Shown here in pieces: positions 42,401 through 52,357 of a stretch of 64,000 bases of DNA; positions within the stretch are counted from its first letter, which is position 1, and every line of letters starts with the position of its first letter. The DNA lies in the NCBI GenBank assembly GCA_913061415.1, contig CAJXUD010000016.1, positions 1 through 64,000 of the forward strand, in the 5' to 3' direction. The DNA is from an uncultured Oleispira sp. GTDB lineage: Bacteria; Pseudomonadota; Gammaproteobacteria; Pseudomonadales; Oceanobacteraceae. Made by a program: the position numbers and the translations under genes. Under the pieces are notes generated by a model. It saw nothing but the letters and a program-made list of their open reading frames with translations, was not told the DNA's origin and ran no database searches.

Positions 42401-43730
42401 GCGTAAAGTCATTGAGCGCCGTATTCATCGTCTTGCTTATTTTGACCCGCTTACTGGCCTGCCCAACCGCAGCCAGATGTATGAGCGCTTAGATCAAATG
42501 GTGGCATCAGCGCATGAAAATAAAAAGCATGTTGCGGTTCTTTTCTTAGATCTCGATCGCTTCAAACCGATCAACGATTCGATGGGGCACCCTGCAGGCG
42601 ACTTAGTCTTAAAAGAAGTAGCTGATCGTTTGCAAAGCTGTATTAAAAAACAAGATTTAGTTTCTCGTATGAGCGGTGATGAATTCACCATTGCGATCAA
42701 TGACCAAGCCAGTTCAGAAAAAGCAGCCAATACCGCGGTCAAAGTGGGCGAACGGGTATTACATGCATTACAACAGCCTTTCTTCATTGAGCAAAAAGAA
42801 CTGTTTTTAACTGGCAGTATCGGTATTGCGATCTTCCCGAACGATGGCCTGTCGGTGACCGAACTGTTAAAGAACTCAGACATGGCGATGTATCATGCCA
42901 AGGGTGATGGCCGTAATAATGTTCAGTTCTTTGATGAGCGCATGAACAAAAAAGCGGTCGAGCTTTTAGAAATGGAAAATGATCTGCGTTATGCGGTAGA
43001 ACGTGGTGAATTAGAACTGTATTACCAGCCTCAGTATGCGGCGCCAGACTGTAGTTTGCAGGGTGTAGAAGCCTTATTACGCTGGCATCATGGAACCAAA
43101 GGCATGATTTCTCCTGCCGATTTCATTCCTATTTTAGAAGATACAGGCTTTATCATTCAGGTTGGGGAATGGGTTCTGCGCCAGGCTTGCAAAGATATGG
43201 CGAAATGGCAAAAGAACAATACCAAGGTGCCGCGTATTGCGATTAATGTCTCTGCTCGTCAATTTAAGCAAGAAGCGTTTATCGACCTGATTAAAGAGAT
43301 TATTGAAGAAAGTGGCATTGATCCGAATCAGCTGGAACTTGAACTGACTGAAAGTATCTTAATTGATAATTTAGAGCATACGCTGGATGTATTAACCCGA
43401 TTGCGAGCCATGGGTGTACGCATGGCCATTGATGATTTTGGCACGGGCTATTCCTCGCTCAACTATTTAAAACAGTTCCCTGTCGATACTTTGAAGATCG
43501 ATCAAAGCTTCATTTTTAACTTACCGCACAATACGGATGATGCTCAAATTACCCGTACCATTATTTCAATGGCTCATAATTTAGGCCTTGGGGTCATTGC
43601 CGAAGGGGTTGAAACCAAAGAACAGCTGGAGTTTTTACAGCAAGTTCAGTGTGAAGAAGTTCAAGGATTTTATTTCAGCAAAGCCGTACCTGCTGATGTA
43701 TTAGTACAAATGATTAAAGAGCCGAAATAG
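39486..43730 (+). CDS. Membrane-bound multi-PAS GGDEF-EAL protein
   Basis: A 1414-residue cyclic-di-GMP enzyme starting with GTG (AAGGA 9 bases upstream). It has a membrane helix at about 36-56, a periplasmic sensor (about 60-280) and a second helix (about 283-305). At least five PAS regions follow (about 330-440, 455-580, 590-715, 725-855 and 860-980, each ending in an R-D-V/I-T-type segment such as LIRDVTEEEE). The GGDEF domain (about 985-1145) has the variant RMSGDEF, which can still be active. Its inhibitory RxxD site reads KKQD, so product inhibition may be lost. The EAL domain (about 1160-1410) has EALLRWHH, NVSARQF, ELTESIL, IDDFGTGYSSL and IAEGVET, all normal for a phosphodiesterase. 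A role in switching surface/motile behaviour is inferred. Confidence 0.92.
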   Translation: MDYIFSMQGTQHSSNRQHSGSSSDTDDMDINASSNSSFFTTFMVFFAFLSLVLVAYSWHQWNEAEKNYKIDIVKTVDSFVAQASITAKASLHVNQIFSQIHKEELLSLINNPNIKSQSALRQEMNKNFFNLTGYMLVDETGNLIFLDGPLLAESEALLIKNSVNTKDYSNRFFAHHYGDNGGFYSVSWITEGEHQYGFIVRRPYNKFSSIIFNGGFQGYQLALYDIELERIIITEKQFLSDHNAIPLAEVAERIEYRNRISASPWELIAIREEGQTQSLMFSTLIPSLSILATFLIISSILYYYLRSLTRKQFKETSVRRQVEQRAEKSLMSIDEAIITTDNKKIIIDINPKANEIFSRIGHMNIIGKELANLWPDEDSLWAKKLSIKELEDLQEEQRELHIQIHNQELIIEQTYNLLYDNGKVSGVVWLLRDVTDSVINRRALEESRSRYKAIYDESSIAHCIIILPQEDTPLDDANTSLAPTTNDFPIRIINANNAAIELFQAQNQQHLIHAFPQLMSQQNKSLQDIIKQILANGQAWGELEIKVTDFLGNPLDVWINISLYESSDQHALITFINITERNKATAELFEREQFWAKIMGQIVDLIYVLALDENLTPSFEYYNHSINDLLGLPEPSGPTLAEANLEIHPDDHSKIHSFVKKTRSLSSNETVVENCRIKDSKGYWRILRFTHVPFDLDDDGLVCRYISLIRDVTEEEEQQILLIENERRYRLLAENVSDVIWAVNSTLDFTFISSSVETMLGYKPDEIYRGAIAGILSRSDLDKLNKRIQIALKNASKSLNKSSDSVFKIDMRATCKNGTQITIEIKANYLWDEHEDLEGIFGVVRDVTTARQTERELILAGQVFDNSTEAILVTDKKGHIINANPAFFETSQFNLEELRGLRPDDIINSKYHDGDFYAQVGQAVLQDSYWQGEVHYIRKNGEERVSWTGISATRSRSGHVQNLIIIISDITERKVIERRIHRLAYFDPLTGLPNRSQMYERLDQMVASAHENKKHVAVLFLDLDRFKPINDSMGHPAGDLVLKEVADRLQSCIKKQDLVSRMSGDEFTIAINDQASSEKAANTAVKVGERVLHALQQPFFIEQKELFLTGSIGIAIFPNDGLSVTELLKNSDMAMYHAKGDGRNNVQFFDERMNKKAVELLEMENDLRYAVERGELELYYQPQYAAPDCSLQGVEALLRWHHGTKGMISPADFIPILEDTGFIIQVGEWVLRQACKDMAKWQKNNTKVPRIAINVSARQFKQEAFIDLIKEIIEESGIDPNQLELELTESILIDNLEHTLDVLTRLRAMGVRMAIDDFGTGYSSLNYLKQFPVDTLKIDQSFIFNLPHNTDDAQITRTIISMAHNLGLGVIAEGVETKEQLEFLQQVQCEEVQGFYFSKAVPADVLVQMIKEPK

Positions 43731-43943
43731 CAGCCGTTTAAATCAATAAAAGCCGCCCAAATGGTCAGGTTTTATATGGTTTTTTGCCTCTTTTGGGCTT
43801 TTACAGTCGCTAGGAAAGGTAAATGAAGAACTGTCATGATCTTATTGATAGCTTTTCAAGTGCCAGCGCCTAAAGTTTGCTGTAGAATGCCGCCCTAAAT
43901 TACCCAGTTGATTACATCAGACCTTTATACGAGGAACCTCCGT

Positions 43944-45206
43944 ATGTTTAGCCGTGATATGAATATTGCCGACTTCGACCCAGTTTTATGGGAAGCAATG
44001 AAAGCTGAAGACGCTCGTCAAGAACACCACATCGAGCTTATCGCTTCTGAAAACTATACTAGCCCTCGTGTAATTGAAGCCCAAGGCTCTCAACTTACTA
44101 ACAAGTACGCTGAAGGTTACCCTGGTAAGCGTTACTACGGCGGTTGTGAGCACGTTGACGTGATCGAGCAACTTGCTATCGATCGTGCAAAAGAATTGTT
44201 TGGCGCTAAGTTCGCTAACGTTCAGCCTCACTCTGGTTCACAGGCTAACGGTGCGGTTTACATGGCACTTTGTAAGCCTGGCGATACCATTTTAGGTATG
44301 AGCCTTGCGCACGGTGGTCACTTGACTCACGGTGCTTCTGTATCGTTCTCTGGCCGTATCTATAACGCCGTTCAATATGGTTTGAATCCAGCCACTGGCG
44401 AAATCGATTACGATCAAGTTGAAGCATTGGCGAAAGAACATAAGCCTAAAATGATCGTTGCCGGTTTCTCTGCTTATTCACGCGTAGTAGATTGGCAGCG
44501 TTTCCGCGACATCGCGGACATGGTTGGCGCTTACTTATTCGTTGATATGGCACACGTTGCTGGCTTAATCGCTGCAGGCGTTTACCCATCTCCTGTTGGC
44601 ATCGCTGATGTTGTAACAACTACAACTCACAAAACGCTACGTGGCCCACGTGGTGGTTTGATCTTGGCGAACGACGACGAAGATCTAAACAAGAAGCTTA
44701 ACTTTGCAGTATTCCCTGAATCTCAAGGTGGCCCTTTGATGCACGTAATCGCTGCTAAAGCGGTTTGTTTCAAAGAAGCAATGGCTGACGACTACAAGGC
44801 TTACCAAGCTCAGGTTGTTAAAAACGCTCAAGCTATGGCAGAGACGTTCATCAGCCGTGGCATCAAGATCGTTTCTGGCGGTACTGACGATCACTTGTTC
44901 CTAGTTGATCTAATCGACAAAGAATACACGGGTAAAGATGCTGATGCTGCTCTTGGCCGCGCCAACATCACTGTGAACAAGAACTCGGTTCCTAACGATC
45001 CCCGCTCTCCTTTTGTTACCTCTGGCCTACGTATCGGTAGCCCAGCAGTAACCAGCCGTGGTTTTAAAGAAGCAGAGTGTATTGATTTGGCTAACTGGAT
45101 CTGCGACGTATTAGCAGCGCTAGAAGACGGCACTTCTGATGCAGTTGAAGCAGCGGTTAAAGCTAAGGTTGTTGCGCTTTGCGAGACTCTACCTGTTTAT
45201 AAATAA
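43944..45206 (+). CDS. glyA: Serine hydroxymethyltransferase
   Basis: A 420-residue PLP enzyme that converts serine and tetrahydrofolate to glycine and methylene-tetrahydrofolate. The start is the ATG at 43944 ([13 protein letters not shown]), 8 bases behind GAGGA; an upstream in-frame start at 43908 is unlikely. Motifs are [13 protein letters not shown], the PLP lysine in [16 protein letters not shown] and [15 protein letters not shown]. Codon use is strongly biased, as in highly expressed genes. It is a single-gene unit, closed by a strong terminator at 45231-45267. The 213-base gap upstream shows a weak stem (AAAAGCC...GGGCTTTT) that may end the GGDEF-EAL transcript. Confidence 0.97.
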   Translation: MFSRDMNIADFDPVLWEAMKAEDARQEHHIELIASENYTSPRVIEAQGSQLTNKYAEGYPGKRYYGGCEHVDVIEQLAIDRAKELFGAKFANVQPHSGSQANGAVYMALCKPGDTILGMSLAHGGHLTHGASVSFSGRIYNAVQYGLNPATGEIDYDQVEALAKEHKPKMIVAGFSAYSRVVDWQRFRDIADMVGAYLFVDMAHVAGLIAAGVYPSPVGIADVVTTTTHKTLRGPRGGLILANDDEDLNKKLNFAVFPESQGGPLMHVIAAKAVCFKEAMADDYKAYQAQVVKNAQAMAETFISRGIKIVSGGTDDHLFLVDLIDKEYTGKDADAALGRANITVNKNSVPNDPRSPFVTSGLRIGSPAVTSRGFKEAECIDLANWICDVLAALEDGTSDAVEAAVKAKVVALCETLPVYK

Positions 45207-45230
45207 GCAGTAAGTTTGTTGCGTTAGAAA

Positions 45231-45267
45231 AGAGCCCGCCTAGTGAAAGCTAGCGCGGGCTTTTTTG
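45231..45267 (+). terminator. Rho-independent terminator of glyA
   Basis: AGCCCGC and GCGGGCT pair around an inner CTAG-rich loop (CTAGTGAAAGCTAGC), and a run of six T follows at 45261. It sits 25 bases past the glyA stop. Confidence 0.85.
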
Positions 45268-45440
45268 TGCCTGTTATTTAAGGGCCTGTCATCTGGACAT
45301 TCAATTAAGCAGGTACATTACGCAATTTATTATTAAGTGAACTACACTTATAAATTGGCCTATAGCTTTAACTTATAGCTTTATAAGCACCCTAGGCTGA
45401 GTGGACGACCCAACGCACCGTTTTATCAGGAGCTTTTAGG

Positions 45441-48400
45441 ATGAACACTTTTGACGTAAGCCAGATGCTGTCTGAGAATGAACAAGCAACATCCAGCGCG
45501 GTATGGTTTAAACGAATCGTTGACCATTACGCCGTTGACGAAGATGCGCTCATGCCCCAACTGTGCGTACTGGCCGAGCCTAATCAAGAAATCCGCTATA
45601 AAATAGAAGCCCAAGCTCGCCTGCTAATCGACAATATCCGCAGCCAAGATGACATCGCCCACGCGGTGGATAAGTTATTACAAGAATACAGCCTCGATAA
45701 TGAAGAAGGCGTCATTTTAATGTGCTTGGCAGAAGCCTTAATGCGCATTCCGGATGCCGAAACCGCCGATGCTTTAATTCGCGATAAGTTGTCTGAAGCG
45801 GAATGGGATGAGCACTTAGGTAAATCTGAATCTATTTTTGTTAACGCATCAACCTGGGGCTTAATGCTCACTGGTAAAGTCATCGGCGTTGGCAATAAAA
45901 CCAAGACCCCCGCTAATTTATTATCACGGCTTATTAAGCGTGCCGGTGAGCCTGTTATTCGTAGCGCCATGCATCAAGCCATGCGCATTATGGGAAAGCA
46001 GTTTGTATTAGGCCGCACCATTGATGAAGCTATAAAAAACAGTAAAAGCTATCGTGCCAAAGGGTATACCTATTCGTTTGATATGCTCGGCGAAGCCGCG
46101 TTTACCGATGCCGATGCTAAAACCTATTTTGAATCATACCTGCAAGCGATTCGGGCGCTGGCTAAAAGCGCCACCAGCACCGATACTTGGCGTGCAGATC
46201 GCCCTCAGCCGAGTATTTCTATAAAGCTGTCGGCACTCTTTCCACGTTACGAAGAAGCACAGCAAAGTGCTGTGATGGATGAACTTTATCAACGGGTTTT
46301 GGCGATTATTAAAGAAGCGCGCCAGCTCAATATTGCGATTACTATCGATGCCGAAGAAGCCGATCGCTTAGAGTTATCATTGCGGTTATTCACCAAGCTG
46401 TTTCAGCATCCCGATGTACAAGGCTGGGGATTATTTGGCTTAGTCGTACAAGCCTATTCAAAACGTGCCCTACCCGTTTTGGGCTACCTCACGAGCTTGG
46501 CTCGTGAACAAGGTGATGAAATTCCCATTCGTTTGGTTAAAGGCGCTTATTGGGATACCGAAATTAAACACGCGCAGCAATTGGGCTTGGCCGACTATCC
46601 GGTTTTTACTCGTAAAGAAAATACCGACGTTTCTTATATGGCCTGCGCACGGTATTTATTAAGTAGCGCCACTAATGGCTGTATTTATCCACAATTTGCC
46701 AGCCACAATGCTCATACCGTGGCGGCCGTATCTGAAATGGCGGCCATGAACCCAAACCGTGCCTTCGAATTTCAACGCTTGCATGGCATGGGCGATGCTC
46801 TTTACGATACCTTAATCAACGACAGTCATTGTAATGTGCGTATCTATGCTCCCGTAGGGGCGCATAAAGATTTGCTGCCGTACTTAGTGCGTCGTTTATT
46901 AGAAAATGGGGCGAACTCTTCGTTTGTGCATCGTTTGGTCGATGCAAAAACCCCTGTCAGTGATTTAATTATCTCGCCCATTGCTCAAGCACAAAGCTAT
47001 GGTATTTATCGCAATACAAAAATCCCTCGTGCTGGAGAATTATTTACCACCACAGACAAAGGGCAGCGAAAAAACTCTCAAGGTTATAACTTAGCGGTCG
47101 AGGCCGAGCGCGAACCTCTGCTCGCCAGTATTAATCATTTTTTGCAGGCTCATTGGTCTTTCGTTCCAGTGATTGGTGGCAAAAAAATGCTTGCAGATCA
47201 ATGTCCAGATCCCGAAACCCCTTCACTTGAATATCAGCTCATTCATAGTCCGTACGATCATAATAAACCCGTCGGTGATTTACTTTGGGCCACCGCTGAA
47301 CAAGCTAAACAGGCACTCACCATTGCCGATGACGCGTGGTTCAGCTGGAACCAGACGTCGGTAATTGAACGCGCCGCCTGTTTAGATCGCACGGCAGATT
47401 TATTGGAACAACATACCGCCGAATTAATTGCACTCTGTACCCGCGAAGCCGGAAAAACCCTGCAAGATGGTATTGACGAGATTCGAGAAGCCGTAGATTT
47501 TTGCCGCTATTACGCGCATCAAGCGCGACTAGAAATGGCATTACCCACGGTTTTACCTGGGCCAACCGGTGAAAGTAATGAACATTATTATGCCGGTCGC
47601 GGCACGTTCTTATGCATCAGTCCGTGGAACTTTCCACTGGCGATTTTCTTAGGTCAAATAAGTGCGGCACTGGTAGCGGGAAATTGTGTATTAGCCAAAC
47701 CTGCCGAGCAAACATCTCTGATTGCCGGTCGTACCATTGAGCTGATGCATCAAGCGGGGATTCCCGCAGAGGTTCTACACTTTATACCCGGTGCGGGTGC
47801 CACCATTGGCGATGCACTATTAAGTGATGATCGCGTAGCCGGAATTGTTTTCACGGGGTCAACCGCGACGGCCAAACACATTAATAGAACCCTAGCGCAA
47901 CGCGAAGGCGCGATTCCGACGTTTATTGCCGAAACTGGGGGCCAAAACGCAATGATTGTGGATTCAACGTCTTTGCCCGAGCAAGTGGTTGCCGATGTCA
48001 TGGACTCGGCGTTTTCCAGTGCGGGCCAGCGTTGTTCGGCATTGCGTGTGTTATACATTCAAAATGATATTGCTGATCGTATTATTGAATTATTAACCGG
48101 CGCTTTGCAGCGCTTTGTGGTGGGCAACCCCGAATACTACAGTACGGATTGCGGCCCCGTGATTGATCAAAAAGCGCAGCAAGGATTAGTCAGCCATTGT
48201 GAGTTCTGGCAAGCCCAAGGTAAAAAGTTGATTCAAGCCCCGCACCACGATAGCTTGGAGAATGGTTTTTACGTATTGCCGACTCTGATTGAGATTGATT
48301 CGATCAGCGAACTTAGCAAAGAAGAGTTTGGTCCTATTTTGCATATTTGCCGCTTTGAAGCCGACCAGCTCGATACGGTAATTGAGGACATTAACCAAAC

Positions 48401-48665
48401 AGGCTTTGGCTTAACGCTAGGAATTCATAGTCGTAATGAAGCAACTGCGGCTTATATTGAATCTCACGTTCGTATTGGCAACTGCTATGTAAACCGCAAC
48501 CAAGTAGGCGCAGTAGTTGGCGTACAACCTTTTGGTGGCCGTGGTTTATCAGGCACAGGGCCAAAAGCCGGTGGGCCGAATTATTTAAAACGTTTTGCGA
48601 CCGAACGCGTGCGTACGATTAATACGACCGCCGTTGGTGGCAATGCGAGTCTTTTATCGCAATAA
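45441..48665 (+). CDS. putA: Bifunctional proline dehydrogenase / pyrroline-5-carboxylate dehydrogenase
   Basis: A 1074-residue enzyme that oxidises proline to glutamate in two steps. The proline dehydrogenase barrel (about 90-440) has RLVKGAYWDTEIKHAQ and HNAHTVAAVSE. The aldehyde dehydrogenase half (about 540-1060) has ISPWNFPLAIFLGQ, the NAD loop FTGSTATAKHI, the catalytic-helper FIAETGGQNAMIV and the catalytic Cys in SSAGQRCSALR. Unlike E. coli PutA (1320 residues) it lacks the N-terminal ribbon-helix-helix repressor domain and the extra C-terminal domain, so it does not regulate its own operon. CAGGAGC precedes the ATG. The transporter putP follows 47 bases later. No putR-type regulator is adjacent. 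Confidence 0.95.
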   Translation: MNTFDVSQMLSENEQATSSAVWFKRIVDHYAVDEDALMPQLCVLAEPNQEIRYKIEAQARLLIDNIRSQDDIAHAVDKLLQEYSLDNEEGVILMCLAEALMRIPDAETADALIRDKLSEAEWDEHLGKSESIFVNASTWGLMLTGKVIGVGNKTKTPANLLSRLIKRAGEPVIRSAMHQAMRIMGKQFVLGRTIDEAIKNSKSYRAKGYTYSFDMLGEAAFTDADAKTYFESYLQAIRALAKSATSTDTWRADRPQPSISIKLSALFPRYEEAQQSAVMDELYQRVLAIIKEARQLNIAITIDAEEADRLELSLRLFTKLFQHPDVQGWGLFGLVVQAYSKRALPVLGYLTSLAREQGDEIPIRLVKGAYWDTEIKHAQQLGLADYPVFTRKENTDVSYMACARYLLSSATNGCIYPQFASHNAHTVAAVSEMAAMNPNRAFEFQRLHGMGDALYDTLINDSHCNVRIYAPVGAHKDLLPYLVRRLLENGANSSFVHRLVDAKTPVSDLIISPIAQAQSYGIYRNTKIPRAGELFTTTDKGQRKNSQGYNLAVEAEREPLLASINHFLQAHWSFVPVIGGKKMLADQCPDPETPSLEYQLIHSPYDHNKPVGDLLWATAEQAKQALTIADDAWFSWNQTSVIERAACLDRTADLLEQHTAELIALCTREAGKTLQDGIDEIREAVDFCRYYAHQARLEMALPTVLPGPTGESNEHYYAGRGTFLCISPWNFPLAIFLGQISAALVAGNCVLAKPAEQTSLIAGRTIELMHQAGIPAEVLHFIPGAGATIGDALLSDDRVAGIVFTGSTATAKHINRTLAQREGAIPTFIAETGGQNAMIVDSTSLPEQVVADVMDSAFSSAGQRCSALRVLYIQNDIADRIIELLTGALQRFVVGNPEYYSTDCGPVIDQKAQQGLVSHCEFWQAQGKKLIQAPHHDSLENGFYVLPTLIEIDSISELSKEEFGPILHICRFEADQLDTVIEDINQTGFGLTLGIHSRNEATAAYIESHVRIGNCYVNRNQVGAVVGVQPFGGRGLSGTGPKAGGPNYLKRFATERVRTINTTAVGGNASLLSQ

Positions 48666-48712
48666 GCCATTTACTCAAAGAAAAAGCATAACTTTAAAAT
48701 AAGGAGCACGTC

Positions 48713-50176
48713 ATGAGCGCATCATATTCTGTCGCGATCACCTTCTTCCTTTACCTCGGCCTGATGCTGTGGATTGGGCTATGGGCTTATAAAAAAACCA
48801 ATAATTTATCAGACTATATTCTCGGTGGCCGAACACTTGGGCCTTGGCCTTCTGCGTTATCGGCTGGGGCTTCTGATATGTCGGGCTGGTTATTATTAGG
48901 CATGCCTGGTTATGCTTATGTTGCGGGCTGGGAGGCGTCTTGGTTAGGCTTGGGCTTATTCATGGGGACGTATTTAAACTGGTTAATTGTCGCCCCTCGC
49001 TTGCGGGTTTATTCTCAGCTAGCGGGAGACAGCCTGACGCTGCCGCAATACTTTAGTAATCGCTTTAACGACAAAATGGCGATTCGTGTGATCTCAGCGT
49101 TTTTCATTTTATTATTTTTCTTGTTCTATACCAGTTCGGGCTTAGTCGCCGGTGGTAAGTTATTTGAATCGGTATTCGGTATGGATTACACCTTAGCGGT
49201 TACCGTTGGCACTGTCGCGATTGTGTCTTATACCTTTGTTGGTGGTTTCTTAGCGGTATCTTGGACTGATCTTGTACAAGGTTTGTTAATGGCAGCGGCG
49301 TTAATCTTAGTGCCTGTTGCTGCGTTTATGCAGCTAGGTGATGCACCGAGTACCATTTTGGCGACGTCGAATGCTGAGCTATTAGATCCGTTCACTAAGG
49401 CCAGTGGTGAAGCATTAGGCTGGATCAGTATTGTGTCTTTATTGGCTTGGGGCTTGGGCTATTTTGGCCAGCCACATATTTTGGCGCGCTTTAAAGCGAT
49501 TCGCAGTAAAGACGATATTAAGACTGCTCGTCGTATTGCCGTTAGCTGGACATTAATTGGTTTGGTCGGTGCTTTCTTTGTCGGCATCGCAGGTATCGGT
49601 TATTTTGAAACACCACTCGCCGATTCAGAAACCGTCTTTATTGCCTTGGTTCAGGCGCTATTTCATCCCTTGGTTGCGGGTATTTTATTAGCCGCTATTT
49701 TGGCGGCGATTATGTCGACGGCCGATTCTCAGTTGCTGGTATCGTCTGCCGCTTTGACTGAGGATTTTTATAAATCGTTATTCAATCAAGATGCCTCGCC
49801 AGAATCGCTGGTAAAAATTAGTCGTATAGCCGTGGTCGCCATTGCGATCGTGGCCTGGCTGCTGGCGCTTGATCCTGATAGCTCGGTATTAGGTTTGGTC
49901 TCTTATGCTTGGGCTGGCTTTGGTGCTGCCTTTGGCCCTGCAATTATTCTGTCGCTATTCTGGGCGCGTATGAATCGCCAAGGGTGCTTAGCGGGTATCT
50001 TAATCGGTGGTATTACCGTGGTTGTGTGGAAACAATTAAGCGGAGGCATTTTTGATGTTTATGAAATTGTTCCCGGCTTTATTCTCGCCACTATCGCCAT
50101 TATTGCGGTCAGCTTAGCCACACCAGAACCTGATCAAGATATACAGTCTATGTTTTCAGAAGCCGAAGAAAGCTAA
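48713..50176 (+). CDS. putP: Sodium/proline symporter
   Basis: A 487-residue inner-membrane transporter of the sodium:solute symporter family with about 13 helices. Family features are LGGRTLGPWPSALSAGASDM (helix 2, where PutP binds sodium and proline), GYFGQPHILARFKAIRS and STADSQLLVSSAALTED. AAGGAGCACGTC precedes the ATG. Together with putA it makes a proline-uptake-and-use operon. A hairpin behind it (50205-50241) probably marks the end of the transcript. Confidence 0.94.
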   Translation: MSASYSVAITFFLYLGLMLWIGLWAYKKTNNLSDYILGGRTLGPWPSALSAGASDMSGWLLLGMPGYAYVAGWEASWLGLGLFMGTYLNWLIVAPRLRVYSQLAGDSLTLPQYFSNRFNDKMAIRVISAFFILLFFLFYTSSGLVAGGKLFESVFGMDYTLAVTVGTVAIVSYTFVGGFLAVSWTDLVQGLLMAAALILVPVAAFMQLGDAPSTILATSNAELLDPFTKASGEALGWISIVSLLAWGLGYFGQPHILARFKAIRSKDDIKTARRIAVSWTLIGLVGAFFVGIAGIGYFETPLADSETVFIALVQALFHPLVAGILLAAILAAIMSTADSQLLVSSAALTEDFYKSLFNQDASPESLVKISRIAVVAIAIVAWLLALDPDSSVLGLVSYAWAGFGAAFGPAIILSLFWARMNRQGCLAGILIGGITVVVWKQLSGGIFDVYEIVPGFILATIAIIAVSLATPEPDQDIQSMFSEAEES

Positions 50177-50204
50177 ACAATAAGAGGAAACTAAAAGTCA
50201 GTGA

Positions 50205-50241
50205 AAATAGAGTGCGAGGTTTTTAGCTTCGTACTCTATTT
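50205..50241 (+). terminator. Hairpin after putP
   Basis: AAATAGAGTGCGAGG pairs with CTTCGTACTCTATTT (two non-Watson-Crick positions) around TTTTTAG. No T-run follows, so the terminating strength is uncertain. Confidence 0.45.
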
Positions 50242-50343
50242 GCGCGGCCATCCTATTTTGAAGCCGCTTTCTTTTCTTTGTCTTTATACGAACAATGCTT
50301 TTTAATAGCGCTCTACTTTTACACAGTGCTGCCTTTTACGTAT

Positions 50344-52257
50344 ATGGACATACTCAATCTCGCCAACATACTTTCGCTCATCAAAAGTTCGTGTTTACTC
50401 GCCATACTTTTCCTCTCGTGGAATGCCCAAGCCGCACAAAGTTGTCATCCACTTTCTGTCGATACGTGTACTCTACCGTTTCCGAGTAACTTTTATACAC
50501 GCCTCGATGCGAATTCGAGCACTGGCAAGGTCGTCGATTTAAAAGGTAGTTTATTATCGCAAACAGTGGAAGATCAGTTTTTAGATTTTTCTTCAGCTCA
50601 GGCGTATCACAATGCCAGTGGCTTTTCTGCCGCAGGGCCGATCATGTTTGAGTTAGTTGATGATTTTGACGAAAACAGCTTACCGTTTGAGGGGGGCAAT
50701 GCGGTTCTGGTATTCGATCAAGCGTCTGGTTTGCCCTTTCCGATTCGTACTAAAAAATATCACTACGCTGAAGATAATCGCTTTGATGAAACAGCGCATA
50801 TTATTGAAATTTTCCCCCGTGCTCGTTTCGAATTTGGCCACACGTATACCGCCGTCATTACCAAACAATTACTAGATTTAAATGGCCAGCCTTTTCCAAC
50901 AGCCCCTGCTTTAGAAGCCTTAATTCGCAAAGACAGCTCATCGGCAGACGCTAATGCCATGAATAATGCTACGACGAATGCTGCTATGACTAATGCTACA
51001 ACTAGGCCGCTAAAACAACTAGAGCAGTTTGGTATAGCGCCCGAACAGGTTGTCAGTTTTGTTGAATTTACCGTCGCTGATGAAAAATCAAATAACGAAC
51101 CGTTATTTAATCTGTTAAATAAAATAAGCCAAAAAGATCACCCCATACGCAAGCTCAATGTCACGCAGCTGAATATTTGGCCTTATGCCGCCTCGGTGAC
51201 AGGGCAAATAAGGATGAATGATTTTCGCAAAGCCAATGGTCAGGTTAACTTCTCTCACGATGCACAAAGCAGCGAAGAGTGGATTAAATTTCTGATGATG
51301 ATTCCTACCAGTTCCAAGCACGGCAAATCGCCCATTGCGATTTATGGGCATGGTATTGGGGTGATTAAAGAGACCATGTTATTAACCGTCGCGTTCTCTA
51401 ATGCGATTCGCGGTATTGCCACCATTGCCATTGACCAGCCCAACCATGGCTCTCGGTCGAAGCAAGATGGGGGCAGTATTTTCAAAATTTTAAAGCCCGA
51501 AAAGTTCACTCGTGTATCCGGCATGGTAGCGCAATCAACTTTGGATATGGCGGCATTACTGCAAGCCATTCAAACCTCGTTAGCCACATTAGACATTGCA
51601 CCTTCTGGGAACGCTTGGTGGCATCAACTTTGGTATTCTGGCGGCATCGATACGCCCGATCTTGATGTTGACCGCATTCACTATCAAGGCACGTCTATGG
51701 GAGGGGTTTTGGGGACCAGTTTTGTTGCTAGCGCCAAAGGCTTAAAGAGTGCTTTTCTACAGGTGTCTGGCGTCGGTATTAGTAATATTCTCACTCACTC
51801 TATTTTGTTTGAGTCGTTCGGGATTGAGGCATTAGGTTTTGAAAGCTTAATTCCTGATAATGCCAGCGCCGGAGAAGCCGCGCTCTTTATGCAACTGCTG
51901 CAGCAAGAGTTTAATCGCTCTGATGCCATCAACTTTGCCCATTACATCAAGCACCCTATTCATGGCCGTAGCCCGAGAAAGCTGGTATTGCAGTATGGCT
52001 TAGGCGATGAGGTGGTTTTTAATCCGGCGACAGAAGCTTTGGCAGAAATTGTCGACTTGCCACTAATATTGCCCAGCTTACTTGATATCGCGTATCTACG
52101 GACCAGTGATGATTATGAAGAGGGCTTTGGTCTAGTACAAAATAAGCCACTGATTCCAACCCGAGGGCTATTGGATAACATATTCGGCCATGCCAGCTTT
52201 GTTCGCCCCAAAGCCTTTACCGCGCTTAAATTATGGCTCGAAGAAGTGGTTAACTAA
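50344..52257 (+). CDS. Secreted lipase-like alpha/beta hydrolase
   Basis: A 637-residue exported protein. I use the ATG at 50344, which gives the signal peptide DILNLANILSLIKSSCLLAI followed by FLSWNAQA; a TTG at 50278 is possible but adds an unneeded leader. Near the start is CHPLSVDTCTLPFPSNFYT, typical of a family of large bacterial lipases and PHA-related hydrolases. The hydrolase core has AIYGHGIGVIKET (oxyanion region), DQPNHGSRS and the nucleophile elbow HYQGTSMGGVLGTSF (G-x-S-x-G with Ser in GTSMGG). The acid and base are probably in the last 80 residues: GLGDEVVFNPATE (D) and FGHASFV (H). Substrate could be a triglyceride or polyester. It stands alone between putP and nrdR. Confidence 0.75.
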   Translation: MDILNLANILSLIKSSCLLAILFLSWNAQAAQSCHPLSVDTCTLPFPSNFYTRLDANSSTGKVVDLKGSLLSQTVEDQFLDFSSAQAYHNASGFSAAGPIMFELVDDFDENSLPFEGGNAVLVFDQASGLPFPIRTKKYHYAEDNRFDETAHIIEIFPRARFEFGHTYTAVITKQLLDLNGQPFPTAPALEALIRKDSSSADANAMNNATTNAAMTNATTRPLKQLEQFGIAPEQVVSFVEFTVADEKSNNEPLFNLLNKISQKDHPIRKLNVTQLNIWPYAASVTGQIRMNDFRKANGQVNFSHDAQSSEEWIKFLMMIPTSSKHGKSPIAIYGHGIGVIKETMLLTVAFSNAIRGIATIAIDQPNHGSRSKQDGGSIFKILKPEKFTRVSGMVAQSTLDMAALLQAIQTSLATLDIAPSGNAWWHQLWYSGGIDTPDLDVDRIHYQGTSMGGVLGTSFVASAKGLKSAFLQVSGVGISNILTHSILFESFGIEALGFESLIPDNASAGEAALFMQLLQQEFNRSDAINFAHYIKHPIHGRSPRKLVLQYGLGDEVVFNPATEALAEIVDLPLILPSLLDIAYLRTSDDYEEGFGLVQNKPLIPTRGLLDNIFGHASFVRPKAFTALKLWLEEVVN

Positions 52258-52322
52258 TACACAATTTACTCGACCATCCATACACTCTCTACTGGATAAT
52301 CTTGCCCAAATGCAGTAAAATC

Positions 52323-52349
52323 GCGCGACTTTTACACTTAAAAGCGCGC
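52323..52349 (+). promoter_or_regulatory. Hairpin just upstream of nrdR
   Basis: GCGCG-A-CTTTT pairs with AAAAG-CGCGC, leaving one A bulged, around a short loop, ending 8 bases before the nrdR ATG. In the message it would sit over the ribosome-binding region, so a translational effect is possible. It could equally mark the end of the upstream lipase transcript. Confidence 0.35.
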
Positions 52350-52357
52350 TCTTTACT

